Source: CAVPLU01 sp964601325 (GTDB lineage: Archaea; Thermoproteota; Bathyarchaeia; 40CM-2-53-6). Taken from it: 64,000 nt of DNA. The position numbers were made by a program, and so were the translations under genes. Shown piece by piece: positions 1-9,026 of this stretch (position 1 is its first letter; every line of letters starts with the position of its first letter). A model generated the notes under the pieces. That model searched no databases. It was not told the origin of the DNA and saw only the letters and a list, made by a program, of their open reading frames with translations. Location of the stretch: NCBI GenBank assembly GCA_964601325.1, contig CAZRNA010000004.1, positions 1 through 64,000 of the forward strand, written 5' to 3'.

Positions 1-1
1 T

Positions 2-79
2 TCCCCCGTCGATGTCTTCGTTCAGCTAATCAAGGCGGTTGCGGAGAAGATCGAACGCGGGAAGTCCGATCCCGAATGA
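2..79 (+). CDS. C-terminal fragment, probably RNA polymerase subunit L (partial)
   Basis: An open frame runs in from the left edge and stops with TGA at 77-79, overlapping the ATG of the next gene (ATGA arrangement). Only 25 residues are visible. The ending, an acidic/basic amphipathic helix that follows a Ser-Pro-x-Asp motif, resembles the last helix of archaeal RpoL (Rpb11-like), and RpoL often lies near TFS and PCNA genes in archaea. This is a suggestion from context and a short tail, not a firm identification. Confidence 0.4.
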   Translation, partial: SPVDVFVQLIKAVAEKIERGKSDPE

Positions 80-630
80 TCAAGAAGGAGGTTCGTGTTC
101 TCGGAATAGCTTCCGCTTCGCCCCATCAGAGAGATAGCGCTTCGACTCACGTTGTTGGTGTTGTGTACAGGGGAAACCGTTGGCTCGAGGGCGTCATGCG
201 AGCGGTCATACCACGGGAACAGTCGAACTTGACTCCCGAGACAGCCAGGATGGTAACCAGATCCCCACACTTACCGCAACTCAGAGTCATCGTCCTGGAC
301 GAATTGATCACCAGATCCGGAAGCTACATTGACATCAAGGCCCTCAGCAAGAAGACGAGACTTCCGGCAGCGGCTGTTCTTCGAAGGGTGATCCCGACCA
401 AGCGTCTTTCGAATAATCGCGCAAGAAATCAACAGGCACTCGAAGCGCTTGCCGATCTACCCTGCATGAAGTGGAAGGCCGCGGGCAAGACATACTTCGT
501 CTACTCAGCAGGCATGGGCGGAGTCGATCTCGATGAGCTTCTCGAAGTTTGTGCCTCAAGAGAAGGTCTCCCAGAGGCGGCTAGGGTTGCAAGGATTACC
601 GCCTCCTCGCTTCAGAAGTTCCTAGCCTGA
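76..630 (+). CDS. DUF99 family protein
   Basis: A 184-residue protein that I place in the archaeal DUF99 (UPF0215) family from its N-terminal pattern: a KxEVRVLGIA strand, a VVGVVYRGNRWLEGVM block and an LRVIVLDELI strand. The family has been related to the endonuclease V fold, but its biochemical role is not known to me. The usual acidic motif after the first strand (GIDDG in many members) is replaced here by GIASAS, so any nuclease-like activity is doubtful. Start ATG overlaps the upstream stop, implying translational coupling within a short operon. Confidence 0.7.
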   Translation: MIKKEVRVLGIASASPHQRDSASTHVVGVVYRGNRWLEGVMRAVIPREQSNLTPETARMVTRSPHLPQLRVIVLDELITRSGSYIDIKALSKKTRLPAAAVLRRVIPTKRLSNNRARNQQALEALADLPCMKWKAAGKTYFVYSAGMGGVDLDELLEVCASREGLPEAARVARITASSLQKFLA

Positions 631-712
631 CACGTGCCCTAGGGAAATGATCTAATTTTGCTGATATCCACCGCTTCCTCTGAATGTTTTAATAGAGACA
701 GTGAGACTCTCG

Positions 713-1054
713 GTGGCGGATCGGCGAAAATTGAGATTCTGTCCAAAGTGCGGATCGAGGCTCGTACCCGTCAAGAAGGCTAAGTCGATTGTGCTCAGCT
801 GCCCTGGTTGCGAATACGAGACTAGGAAACCCGAAAGGAGCATCCAACCAGTCAAACCCGAGAAGGAGAACATCATCGTCATCGGCAGAGAAGAGCAGAA
901 GATCAGGACTCTGCCCAAGATGAAGGTCGAATGCCCCAAGTGCGGCCACATGGAGGCCTTCTACTGGCTAGTGCAAACCCGCGGCGCCGACGAGTCATCC
1001 ACTCAATTCTTCAGATGCGCAAGCTGCGGAACCACCTGGCGAGAGACTTCGTAG
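713..1054 (+). CDS. tfs: Transcription factor S (TFIIS/Rpb9-like)
   Basis: Archaeal TFS stimulates transcript cleavage by backtracked RNA polymerase. The N-terminal zinc ribbon (CPKC near residue 8, then CPGC) and the C-terminal zinc ribbon (CPKC near residue 76, then CASC) are both present, separated by a basic linker. The C-terminal ribbon carries the ADES motif containing the acidic Asp-Glu pair that enters the polymerase active site. I chose GTG at 713 over GTG at 701 because a TATA-like TTTTAATA lies at about 687-694, which suits an essentially leaderless start at 713. Length about 113 residues, normal for the family. Confidence 0.93.
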   Translation: MADRRKLRFCPKCGSRLVPVKKAKSIVLSCPGCEYETRKPERSIQPVKPEKENIIVIGREEQKIRTLPKMKVECPKCGHMEAFYWLVQTRGADESSTQFFRCASCGTTWRETS

Positions 1055-1067
1055 AACCGCGAGCCTA

Positions 1068-1087
1068 CGCCCAGCCATAGCTGGGCG
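1068..1087 (+). other. Perfect 8-bp GC-rich stem-loop after tfs
   Basis: CGCCCAGC, loop CATA, GCTGGGCG form a perfect hairpin 14 bases after the tfs stop codon. It is not followed by a T-tract, so it is not an obvious archaeal terminator. It could be an RNA end or processing signal. Function unknown. Confidence 0.5.
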
Positions 1088-1241
1088 ATCCAAGCTAGCG
1101 GATGCAGAGTCAAGAGTAAGAGTACTCCATATGCAGTCATGGCCGCGGCCCGAATCGCCGTTTTCCGCTCTTCCGCGAAGGTCTATTTGTAAGATCAGGG
1201 AGCAAAGTAAGCGTCTAACTCAACAGGAAGGGCAGGCATTC

Positions 1242-1688
1242 ATGAACCTAGAAGAGGAAGCGAAACTGAACTTCAACTCTGGCTACAATTGCGCCGAATC
1301 CGTCTCACTGGTCGTGAGCAAACAACTAGGCCGGATGAAGCAGAGTTCCATGTCTTTCGTTCCGCGAATGGCCACGGGTTTTGGGGGTGGTGTTGCACGA
1401 AATGGCGATATCTGTGGAGCCTTGGCGGGAGGCATAATGGCAATCAGTTTGGCCTTGGGGCGTGACAAGTCGGACCAAAGTCGAGATCCATGCTATGGTG
1501 CCGTCGACCGTTTCTACAAGGAGTTCGTGAAGGCTTTTGGCTCAAGCAAGTGTCGTGAACTCACGGGACTCGACATGAAGAAACCTGAACAGAGAGAAAC
1601 CTACCAGAACAGGATTCACGTGGAGCGCTGCAACCCTATCGTGGCCTGGTCCGCAAAGAGGGCCTACGAGATTATCCAGAAGCCGTGA
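1242..1688 (+). CDS. C_GCAxxG_C_C family redox-type protein
   Basis: About 148 residues matching the family named for its C-GCAxxG-C-C cysteine pattern: an early YNCAES motif, then GFGGGVARNGDICGALAGG, a lone DPCYG, and later SSKCREL and ERCNP cysteines. The invariant Gly-rich region and spaced cysteines suggest metal or redox binding, but the function of the family is not established. The longer frame from 1131 has a low-complexity N-terminus; ATG 1242 is preceded by an AGGAAGG-type ribosome binding site and starts at the conserved helix, so I prefer it. Confidence 0.8.
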   Translation: MNLEEEAKLNFNSGYNCAESVSLVVSKQLGRMKQSSMSFVPRMATGFGGGVARNGDICGALAGGIMAISLALGRDKSDQSRDPCYGAVDRFYKEFVKAFGSSKCRELTGLDMKKPEQRETYQNRIHVERCNPIVAWSAKRAYEIIQKP

Positions 1689-1781
1689 GGTTCAGAACCC
1701 CCCCTCGGCTTTAATAACCCAACAGAAACCGACTGTTAAGCATAAATCACTACGAGCGCACGTTAGGGCAGGGATCGCATA

Positions 1782-2537
1782 GTGTTCAAAGCATCCGTGA
1801 GTGACGCAAAACTCTGGAAGAATCTCTTGGCTGCCATATCGACTCTGATTGAGGAAGCAGACTTCAACGCGACGCCAGATGGTATCAAGCTTCGGTCGAT
1901 GGACCCATCTCATGTCGCGATGGTTGATTTTGAATGGCAGAAGACGGCGTTCGAGGAGTACACGTGCCAAGAGCCGACAAAGATCCGCGTGAACATTGCA
2001 TCAATGTTGAAACTGCTGAAACGCGTCGGCAGTGATGAAATCCTTGAGATGCTCTATGACGAGAAGACGCGCAAGCTGAACTTGACTCTCAAGGGGAAGA
2101 TGATGCGCAAGTTCACAATCCCCACGCTCGATCCTGCACAGGAAGAGGTGCCGACTCCCAAGATCACGTTCAATTCCAAAGTCAAGTTGACCACGTCAAC
2201 TCTCAGGGACATCATCGACGACGTGCAAGCCGTCAGCGACAATGTCAGACTCGAAACTACGCCTGAGAAACTGATTGCCGCAGCCACAACTGAGCTCAGC
2301 AGCGCCGTCATCGAGCTTGAGAAGGCAAGCGAGATGCTCATTGAACTCGACGTGAAGGAGCCCTCTAAGGCAACGTTCAATCTGAATTATCTCTCGGAGA
2401 TAACAAAGGCGGGCGCTTCTGCTGCGGAGATCGTGACGGTTGAGTTCTCCAGCAATATGCCGATCAGACTAGAGTTTGATATACCCCAACAGGGTCGGCT
2501 CTCGTACTATCTGGCTCCAAGGATTGAGGCTGAATAG
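1782..2537 (+). CDS. pcn: DNA polymerase sliding clamp PCNA
   Basis: A 251-residue sliding clamp that tethers DNA polymerases, FEN1 and ligase to DNA. Typical PCNA signatures are visible: the N-terminal two-helix start with a KNLLAAISTLIEEADF block, the conserved RSMDPSHVAMVDFEW motif, an interdomain linker after residue 115, and the C-terminal PIRLEFDIPQQGRLSYYLAPR strand that forms the client-binding edge. Start is GTG. Length is normal for archaeal PCNA. It lies in a replication/transcription neighbourhood with tfs upstream and priL downstream. Confidence 0.97.
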   Translation: MFKASVSDAKLWKNLLAAISTLIEEADFNATPDGIKLRSMDPSHVAMVDFEWQKTAFEEYTCQEPTKIRVNIASMLKLLKRVGSDEILEMLYDEKTRKLNLTLKGKMMRKFTIPTLDPAQEEVPTPKITFNSKVKLTTSTLRDIIDDVQAVSDNVRLETTPEKLIAAATTELSSAVIELEKASEMLIELDVKEPSKATFNLNYLSEITKAGASAAEIVTVEFSSNMPIRLEFDIPQQGRLSYYLAPRIEAE

Positions 2538-2566
2538 GGTAGGCGCCTCTTTCGCATCCCAGTAGA

Positions 2567-2755
2567 CTAGACCTGGGACTTTCCGCACTTCTCACAGAAG
2601 GCGTCCTTCTGAGAGATCACGGCACCACAGAACTTGCACTTGTGCAACTGTAGGAAACTCTGGAGAATCTTGTCAACTCTCTCCGCCGAACTCAGCAGAT
2701 CGTTTCCCATCGGCATTTGCTGATCGGCTCCCTTTCCCGTGCCGCTACATAACAT
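2567..2755 (-). CDS. Small zinc-ribbon protein
   Basis: Up to 62 residues on the minus strand, convergent with pcn. The C-terminus carries a clear four-cysteine ribbon, CKFCGAVISQKDAFCEKCGK, a form found in many small archaeal proteins of unknown role. Internal ATG codons would give a 47- to 49-residue protein beginning at MPMGNDLL. The preceding segment is helical (LLSSAERVDKILQSF), perhaps a short dimerisation helix. No function can be assigned. Confidence 0.6.
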   Translation of the reverse strand: MLCSGTGKGADQQMPMGNDLLSSAERVDKILQSFLQLHKCKFCGAVISQKDAFCEKCGKSQV

Positions 2756-2886
2756 GCGGAATAGTGTCTATAAGCTCGCTGGGCGACTAGGATGGTCAGC
2801 TTGGCGACCGCGACGATCCGAGAGAGTAAAGAAATGGAGAATTCATCCACTCTAGACCCTCCAAGCACAATTACAAGCCCAGTGAT

Positions 2887-4005
2887 GTGCATGGGCGCTG
2901 CTGGGCCGGCTGGTGCAATTGCTTGACGACGGTCTTGACGAAGCTGGATCATGCGAAGTATCCGTTCACGAATGAAGCGGCAGAATATGTCAAGAGCCTG
3001 AACATTGACATCAACGATCTGACCAGCGAGGAATTCTCTGTTGTACTGGATTTGGCTGAGAAGAGAATCATCGGTGCATTGACAGCCGGGAGGATCGATT
3101 CTGAACCTCAAGGTGAACCCGAAATACTGGCGTACCCGACGGCGTTGATGTTCATGGCTCTAGCTGGCGACGAGAGAGCCCGAAGGAGATACGCTTTGGG
3201 CGAGTCAAAGCGAGCCTACGAGCTGCTCAGGCAAGAGTCGCCAGAGTTGCTGATACAGATCGCCGAGCACACGTTTGGTTGGAATGCTAGAATCGCCAAC
3301 AGGGAGATTGGTGAAGCCTTCTACGAATTCGGTCTTTCTTATTCTGATTATCTGAGAAATGCCGTGAAGATACGCGATCCCGACTGGAAGCTCACGAACA
3401 GGGTATTAGAGCAGGGATACGTGTACTGCGACAAAGACGAGTTTGCGAGGCTCTTGAAGGAGGAAGTTGAAGCCCGAGTCTTGTCACGAATCACGGGTCA
3501 ACATGGGTCTGTGCCAGAAGCTATCACCCCGAGAGTTGAGAGAATCCGGAAACTGGTGGTCGCTAGGGCGCAGATGTATGGTGTAGAAGAAACTCCCAAG
3601 GTGGTATTGGCTGCTGCGATGCCTCCGTGCATGAAGGCTTTGCTCTCGTATCTTTCGACCGGAAAACACATCTCTCACATAGGAAGATTCGCTGTGACCT
3701 CATTCCTGAGCAACATCGGAGTCACAGACGAGGAGATCATCAGAATGTTTCGGTCCCAAAGCGATTTCAGTGACAGGATAGCAAGATATCAGGTTGAACA
3801 CATTTCGGGAAGCAGAGGCGGCAAGAAGAAATATACTCCGCCTAGCTGCAAGACGATGAAAACACACAGCATTTGCATCAACCCAGACCAGTTATGCGCT
3901 ACCATCGCCCATCCGCTGTCATACTACCGAAAGAAAGCAAGGATGATTACGGCGACGGCAAGGAGACAAAGAACAATGCAAGCCCCGAAGCCCACCTCCT
4001 CATAG
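2887..4005 (+). CDS. priL: DNA primase large subunit PriL
   Basis: PriL is the regulatory iron-sulfur subunit of the archaeal/eukaryotic-type primase, partner of PriS (6563-7849 here). The all-helical N-terminal domain begins at a DHAKYPFTNEAAEYV motif. The C-terminal domain holds the four 4Fe-4S cysteines in order: MPPCMKALL near residue 242, PPSCKTM near 320, HSICINPDQLC with two more, then HPLSYYRKK. The annotated ATG at 2887 gives an atypical Cys/Trp-rich leader; TTG at 2923 or 2935 would start closer to the usual family N-terminus, so the true start is uncertain. Confidence 0.92.
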   Translation: MHGRCWAGWCNCLTTVLTKLDHAKYPFTNEAAEYVKSLNIDINDLTSEEFSVVLDLAEKRIIGALTAGRIDSEPQGEPEILAYPTALMFMALAGDERARRRYALGESKRAYELLRQESPELLIQIAEHTFGWNARIANREIGEAFYEFGLSYSDYLRNAVKIRDPDWKLTNRVLEQGYVYCDKDEFARLLKEEVEARVLSRITGQHGSVPEAITPRVERIRKLVVARAQMYGVEETPKVVLAAAMPPCMKALLSYLSTGKHISHIGRFAVTSFLSNIGVTDEEIIRMFRSQSDFSDRIARYQVEHISGSRGGKKKYTPPSCKTMKTHSICINPDQLCATIAHPLSYYRKKARMITATARRQRTMQAPKPTSS

Positions 4006-4055
4006 AGCCTCGGTGAAAGATCACACGTATTCCCATTCATGACTAGTGATAGCGT

Positions 4056-6494
4056 TTGAGACCGAATCGACTAAGATCTGCACTGCTGATCCTGCTTCTA
4101 CTGATTCCGATCATGTACTTCTTCACCCTTGAAGACGAAGGTCATCTGGAGCCCCTCAAGGTGATCGATCCATTCCTTTTCCTCGGAAGGGATCCATTGA
4201 GCAGTATGAACGCACATTTAGTCAAAGCGATAATCACGTCACCTAGTCCTCTGACACATTCCCAACAAGTGAGGCTTGGTTCGTTGGGTCTGATCATGGG
4301 CTCAGTAGGTCGAGCGACAACTGTTGAACTGCCCTTGACTGCGGTCGAAGAAGCTGCAGATCTTGATTTCGTTGCTGGGTTGTTCGCTCCGAGAAGCTTT
4401 CATCCCACACTAGATTCGAGCGCATCCGAGATCGGTGCCACGTACGTGTGGCAGAACGTTACAGATGCGCACGGTAGATCAGTTGATGGGTCCGGCGTCC
4501 TGATCGGGGTGATCGACACTGGAGTCGATTTATCTCACCCGGATCTGAAGTTTCCGAACGGCACCTCTAAGGTTCTTTACTTGTGGGATCAGACCCTGCA
4601 AGGTAAGCCGCCAGACGGCTTCACCTATGGTGTCGAGTGTTCAAGAAGCGAAATCAATATCGAAAGATGTCCAGAAAAGGACACGTTCGGCCACGGCACA
4701 CACACGGCCTCAATCGCAGCAAGCTCCGGTATCGCATCAGGCAACTACCGAGGGATCGCCCCCGGCGCCTCCCTCGTTGTTGTGAAAAGCGGAGCGCCAT
4801 TATGTGGCGGTAATAGTTGGACATTTGAAGAGAACGCCATCATCGACGGACTGCAGTATCTTTTCGACAGAGCTCAGGCGCTCGGAATGAGACTCGTGAT
4901 TAGTCTGAGCTTTGGTGGGAACATCGGTGGCCACGATGATACGAGTCCCCTCGAGCTCGCCCTCGACGACCTCAGCGCCCAAGGGGTAGTCGTGACAGTG
5001 GCGGCTGGGAACGAAGCCGACAGCCAAGTGCATGTGACAGGATCCCTCAGCCCTGCGAATTCCTCGCGCGTCGGCTGGGGGCCGACGGGAGAAGCGCACA
5101 ATGCAGTAGTTGATGTTTGGTATCCAACAGATAGAACCGTCTCAGCAACTCTCGTCACACCCTCAGGTGACACGGTCCCCGGACCCACTAGGACCAATGG
5201 CACAAGGACGGCTGATGGTCTAGTTACGATCTTTTCGGCGACTGCAACTGGGGGAAAGGAAATCATGGTCTCGGTCTCGGCCAATGACACGCTGCAGACC
5301 TCAGGGTGGAATATTGTCCTCAACGCGATAGATGATGGTCCCGGTCTGAAGTGGGACGCTTGGGTGGACAGCGACAGTTGCTCCTATCCAGCTGCGTCTT
5401 TCGTGAACGGCGACGGCTACAAGGTCGACTCAAGCGGCACGGTGGCAGTCCCCGGCACGGCGAGTGGCGTCATCACGGTCGGAGCTTACGTCAGTAAGAA
5501 TTCTTGGGTCAACCAGTTGGGAAAGAAAGTCTCCATGAAATCCTACACTGTCGGCGAGATAGCTGATTTCAGTTCGCGGGGTCCGACGAGAGATGGACGG
5601 ACAAAACCTGACGTGTCAGCGCCTGGAGTATTCATCGCTGCAGCCCGCTCATCAGATGTTCCCCAAAGCGAGTACGACCCTGACCAATATCATCGAGTAC
5701 TCACGGGAACGAGTATGGCGGCTCCTCATATCGCCGGAGTGGTCGCGTTGATGCTTCAGTACAGACCTGAGTCGACGCCACAAGAAATCAGATCCCTTCT
5801 AGTTGAGGGAGCGAATCTTGATGACTTCACAGGTTTCATCGATGCATCTGCTGGGTCTAATGAGTGGGGCTGGGGAAAGGCGGACGCGCGAACGGCAACC
5901 TCGTTCTTCAGAGTATGCTCGACAGTAGAATCACTTCCTCCGACATTCGCCGTTGACTTGGCTGTCGACGGGCAACCTCGCGGGCTACTTCAAGGCGGGA
6001 AGGTCCAAAGCTTGCGCTTCCTAACAGGCAGCGAACACTCATTCCAAGTGACCGGTGAGACGCTCACGGCGAATACGACACGCTACGTACTTGCCCCATA
6101 TGGAGAGGCATTCTCTGCTAACGGCGCCTTCAAGCCAACGGCGCGGGTTCAGTATCTACTCACGCTAGAATCACCGCTCGGTAGGACTGAGGGTGAGGGA
6201 TGGTATGATGCAGGAAGCTACGCTAACTTCACAGTCAGACCCACGGAGGTTTCGAAAGGCTTTCCCCAGCTTCTCGGCGTGGCTTTCTTCTTTGACCACT
6301 GGATTGACGAGCATGGAAATAGAGTAGCCTCAGGTTCTCTGCGAATGGATTCATCTCACGCACTCAGAGCCTCTTGGGGCGCTCGTCTTGCAGACTGGCG
6401 ACCGGCTCTCATACTAGTCATCTTGATCGTCGCCGCAGTGCTCGCCCTCGAATCAAGACGAAGGAGACTGCGAAAAGGGCAGGGTCTCGAATGA
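4056..6494 (+). CDS. Membrane-anchored subtilisin-like serine protease (S8)
   Basis: An 812-residue extracellular subtilase. The N-terminus has a hydrophobic signal/anchor (residues 5-25). The catalytic triad is complete: Asp154 in VIDTGVD, His213 in GHGTHT, Ser553 in GTSMAAPH. Roughly 200 residues are inserted between His and Ser domains, as in pyrolysin-type subtilases. After the catalytic domain come about 190 residues of beta-rich sequence, then a C-terminal membrane helix (about 782-800) with a basic cytoplasmic tail. It therefore probably acts at the outer cell surface. It sits between priL and priS without functional link. Start TTG at 4056 is the best fit to the signal sequence. Confidence 0.93.
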   Translation: MRPNRLRSALLILLLLIPIMYFFTLEDEGHLEPLKVIDPFLFLGRDPLSSMNAHLVKAIITSPSPLTHSQQVRLGSLGLIMGSVGRATTVELPLTAVEEAADLDFVAGLFAPRSFHPTLDSSASEIGATYVWQNVTDAHGRSVDGSGVLIGVIDTGVDLSHPDLKFPNGTSKVLYLWDQTLQGKPPDGFTYGVECSRSEINIERCPEKDTFGHGTHTASIAASSGIASGNYRGIAPGASLVVVKSGAPLCGGNSWTFEENAIIDGLQYLFDRAQALGMRLVISLSFGGNIGGHDDTSPLELALDDLSAQGVVVTVAAGNEADSQVHVTGSLSPANSSRVGWGPTGEAHNAVVDVWYPTDRTVSATLVTPSGDTVPGPTRTNGTRTADGLVTIFSATATGGKEIMVSVSANDTLQTSGWNIVLNAIDDGPGLKWDAWVDSDSCSYPAASFVNGDGYKVDSSGTVAVPGTASGVITVGAYVSKNSWVNQLGKKVSMKSYTVGEIADFSSRGPTRDGRTKPDVSAPGVFIAAARSSDVPQSEYDPDQYHRVLTGTSMAAPHIAGVVALMLQYRPESTPQEIRSLLVEGANLDDFTGFIDASAGSNEWGWGKADARTATSFFRVCSTVESLPPTFAVDLAVDGQPRGLLQGGKVQSLRFLTGSEHSFQVTGETLTANTTRYVLAPYGEAFSANGAFKPTARVQYLLTLESPLGRTEGEGWYDAGSYANFTVRPTEVSKGFPQLLGVAFFFDHWIDEHGNRVASGSLRMDSSHALRASWGARLADWRPALILVILIVAAVLALESRRRRLRKGQGLE

Positions 6495-6562
6495 AGAATA
6501 GTTGACGCTTGGGTTAGTAACGGCCGACAAGGCAAGAATACATTTGTCTTCGTGTTGGTAGT

Positions 6563-7849
6563 GTGCAAACAAGCGGGGGCGGATGCGCGACGGCCTTGGC
6601 CAGCGCTCAGGATAGAGAGCGAATCAACTTCATCAAGCAGGCCTTCTTAGGGTACTATGGCAGACAGGGCAGCAGGATCGCTCTGCCTCCGGATTTTCGG
6701 TCGAGGGAGTTCGCGTTTCTCGCATTCGGCGAGAAATTCATGACCCGGCACAAAGCAATCGGATCACATGAAGAACTAGTGAACAACATACGGATGCTCG
6801 CGCCGTCGGACGTCTACTATTCCACAGCCTACTACGCGAAGCCAGCGGAAGCAATGGAGCGTAAGGGTTGGCTCGGGTCCGATCTGGTCTTCGATGTTGA
6901 TGCCGATCACATCGAAACCCCATGCAAAGCAGATCACGACATGTGGCGTTGTAGCGGCTGCGGGCTTTCGAAGCAGGGAAAGCCTCCAGTTCAGTGTCCA
7001 AACTGTGGCAAGGCGAAGTTTGAAGAGCGTACGTGGCTCTGTGATGAATGCCTCAAAGCGGCAAAGAACGAAGTCGTCAAACTGATTGATTTCCTATCAA
7101 ATGACTTTGGGGTACCCGAACAGGACATGCACGCATTCTTCTCCGGCCACAGAGGCTACCATCTCCATGTCAGAACTGGACAGGTTCGCAAACTGAACGA
7201 GTCACAAAGAAAGGAAATAGTCGACTATGTGCTGGGCTTAGGACTGGACGTTTTCTTTCAGGGGCTCTACAAGAAACCCAAGGATGTTATTGTTGGCCCG
7301 CAACGAAGTGATCCGGGATGGCGGGGACGTTTCGCTCGGGAAACCTACCGACTCATCATGAAAGGGACTGAAGAAGAGCTTGTGGCTCTCGGTTTCTCAC
7401 CCCGTCGGGCACGATTGATCATCAAGGAAAGACCAGAGAGAGAAGAGCGTTGGGAGAAAGAGATACTGTGGAGCGAGTTTGAAGACAGGTTCCACGTGAA
7501 TGACGTGACTTGGCGTACTATGTTTGAGCGAGCCATTTCGAAGGGCGCACTCCCCGCAGAAATCGACACCGTTGTAACAACAGACATCCACAGACTAATC
7601 CGCCTGCCCGAGACACTTAATGGAAAAACAGGCCTTCGGGCTATGGCCGTTTCAAACTTGGATACCTTTGATCCATTTGCCGATCCAATAGCTTTTGAGG
7701 GAGAAGAGACAGTTCGAGTCACCGAGGCTCCAGCTTTCAGAATGGGGAACGCGAACTACGGACCGTATGTTAAGCAGGATGTGAAGCTACCAGCCGCAGC
7801 CGCTATGCTCCTACTCTGCAAAGGAATGGGTGGTCCCATACAGAAATGA
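6563..7849 (+). CDS. priS: DNA primase small (catalytic) subunit PriS
   Basis: Catalytic subunit of the archaeal primase. The metal-binding acidic cluster appears as FDVDADHIE near residue 112, followed by an inserted zinc ribbon with three CxxC-like pairs (CSGCG, CPNCG, CDECL). The conserved SGHRGYHLHV block and a downstream RLPETLNGKTGL motif complete the primase fold. At 428 residues it is on the long side. The conserved family start is near RINFIKQAFLGYY, so the first 17 residues from GTG 6563 may not all be translated. Its stop overlaps the ATG of the GINS gene, which suggests co-translation. Confidence 0.95.
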   Translation: MQTSGGGCATALASAQDRERINFIKQAFLGYYGRQGSRIALPPDFRSREFAFLAFGEKFMTRHKAIGSHEELVNNIRMLAPSDVYYSTAYYAKPAEAMERKGWLGSDLVFDVDADHIETPCKADHDMWRCSGCGLSKQGKPPVQCPNCGKAKFEERTWLCDECLKAAKNEVVKLIDFLSNDFGVPEQDMHAFFSGHRGYHLHVRTGQVRKLNESQRKEIVDYVLGLGLDVFFQGLYKKPKDVIVGPQRSDPGWRGRFARETYRLIMKGTEEELVALGFSPRRARLIIKERPEREERWEKEILWSEFEDRFHVNDVTWRTMFERAISKGALPAEIDTVVTTDIHRLIRLPETLNGKTGLRAMAVSNLDTFDPFADPIAFEGEETVRVTEAPAFRMGNANYGPYVKQDVKLPAAAAMLLLCKGMGGPIQK

Positions 7850-8439
7850 ACCGTGATGAACTCTACCGAATCTGGAAGACCGAGAAAAGCGAGAAGACGC
7901 TTCAAAGACTTCCAGCGCCATTCTACGCTGAGGTCAGGAAGCTACTAAGCGAATGCAAAGCGTCTTCAGCGGCAACCGGTCAAGACCGAGCTGAGAAAGC
8001 CATCACTGAAAAGGAGTTCAAGATACTACAGCGGCTGAGCACAGAGATTGCCAAGGCACGCATGAAGAAGATTATCGATGCCGCCCTATCCAGACAGACT
8101 GTCGGAACCGAAATGGTTGCCCAGGAAGAAGCGGAGTTCGCAAAGATAGTTTCGACTCATGTAGGAGACTACTATCGTTTCGTCGACGGACTGGTACTAG
8201 GCGGTCTTTCTGCCGAAGAAAGAGCACCAAGCAAGCCGGTTGAAGTTAGGCTGGAAGTCGTGCGTTTCCTCTCGGACTTCCCGGCGATAATCGGCGTAGA
8301 TCTGAAAACCTATGGCCCCTTCAAATCTGAGGACATCGCCACCGTGCCAGCCGAGAATGCTTCTGCGCTTATCAATCAAGGAGTCGTCAAACAGGTTCGG
8401 TTCTCCCAAGGGATAACATCGGCTCCGACATCTGAGTGA
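7846..8439 (+). CDS. GINS complex subunit, Gins15/Gins51 type
   Basis: A 197-residue GINS protein, part of the CMG replicative helicase (Cdc45/RecJ, MCM, GINS). The helical A domain comes first (residues 1 to about 120, with the EAEFAKIVSTHVGDYYRFVDGLV helix region) and the small beta-rich B domain is at the C-terminus (GPFKSEDIATVPAENASALI). This AB order is that of the Gins15/51 class. It overlaps priS by ATGA, a pairing of primase and GINS genes seen in many archaea. Confidence 0.88.
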   Translation: MNRDELYRIWKTEKSEKTLQRLPAPFYAEVRKLLSECKASSAATGQDRAEKAITEKEFKILQRLSTEIAKARMKKIIDAALSRQTVGTEMVAQEEAEFAKIVSTHVGDYYRFVDGLVLGGLSAEERAPSKPVEVRLEVVRFLSDFPAIIGVDLKTYGPFKSEDIATVPAENASALINQGVVKQVRFSQGITSAPTSE

Positions 8440-8479
8440 TATTGCATCGGAGCTACGGCTTGCTGACGGATCCACACAT

Positions 8480-8917
8480 CTAGCGTCTGGGCTTCTCTTT
8501 CTTACCACTCAGCAGGGCATCGAGAGATACGCCGTTGACCGCATAAACCTTGAATCGGATTCCCGGGATGTCTCCCATGCTCTTGCCTTCGGCGCCGCCG
8601 ATGCCTTCGATATGAACCTCATCATGTTCATCGATGAAGTTCAAGGCCCCATCGCCGGGGAGGAAAGCCGTGATGACTTTGCCGTTCTTTATCAGTTGAA
8701 CCCGGACGCATTTGCGTACTGCGCTGTTTGGCTGGCGACATTCGACTCCAACCTTCTCGAGGACTATTCCTCGACCTTGTGGGGCTCCTTGAAGTGCATC
8801 TGCTTTGTAGTCGAGGCCCAGCATGCGGCGCTTGTAGGGTGGATAGTGCCATCTGAATCGCTTGTGCCTGCGTTTCGCCTTGCGAGCGGCCAGTAGGCCC
8901 CGCGATGATTTGCCCAT
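8480..8917 (-). CDS. rps12: 30S ribosomal protein S12
   Basis: A 145-residue archaeal/eukaryotic-type uS12 at the decoding centre. The long basic N-terminus typical of archaea, the QPNSAVRKCVRVQLIKNGK segment and the FLPGDGALNFIDEHDEV block are all present. In many archaea rps12 follows nusA in the RNA polymerase operon; here nusA (25321-25758) ends without it and rps12 stands alone about 16 kb away, convergent with the GINS gene. A TATA-like TTATAT near 8963-8970 may serve it. Confidence 0.96.
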   Translation of the reverse strand: MGKSSRGLLAARKAKRRHKRFRWHYPPYKRRMLGLDYKADALQGAPQGRGIVLEKVGVECRQPNSAVRKCVRVQLIKNGKVITAFLPGDGALNFIDEHDEVHIEGIGGAEGKSMGDIPGIRFKVYAVNGVSLDALLSGKKEKPRR

Positions 8918-9026
8918 TGTGACATCCGTTTCCTGAAACTCCTCGTGCTAGACTTTGACCCGGCTTATATGTTGTGCGCAATTCGCATCACAAATACAGA
9001 AGGCTTGAAAGCAATACGCAAGCAAC

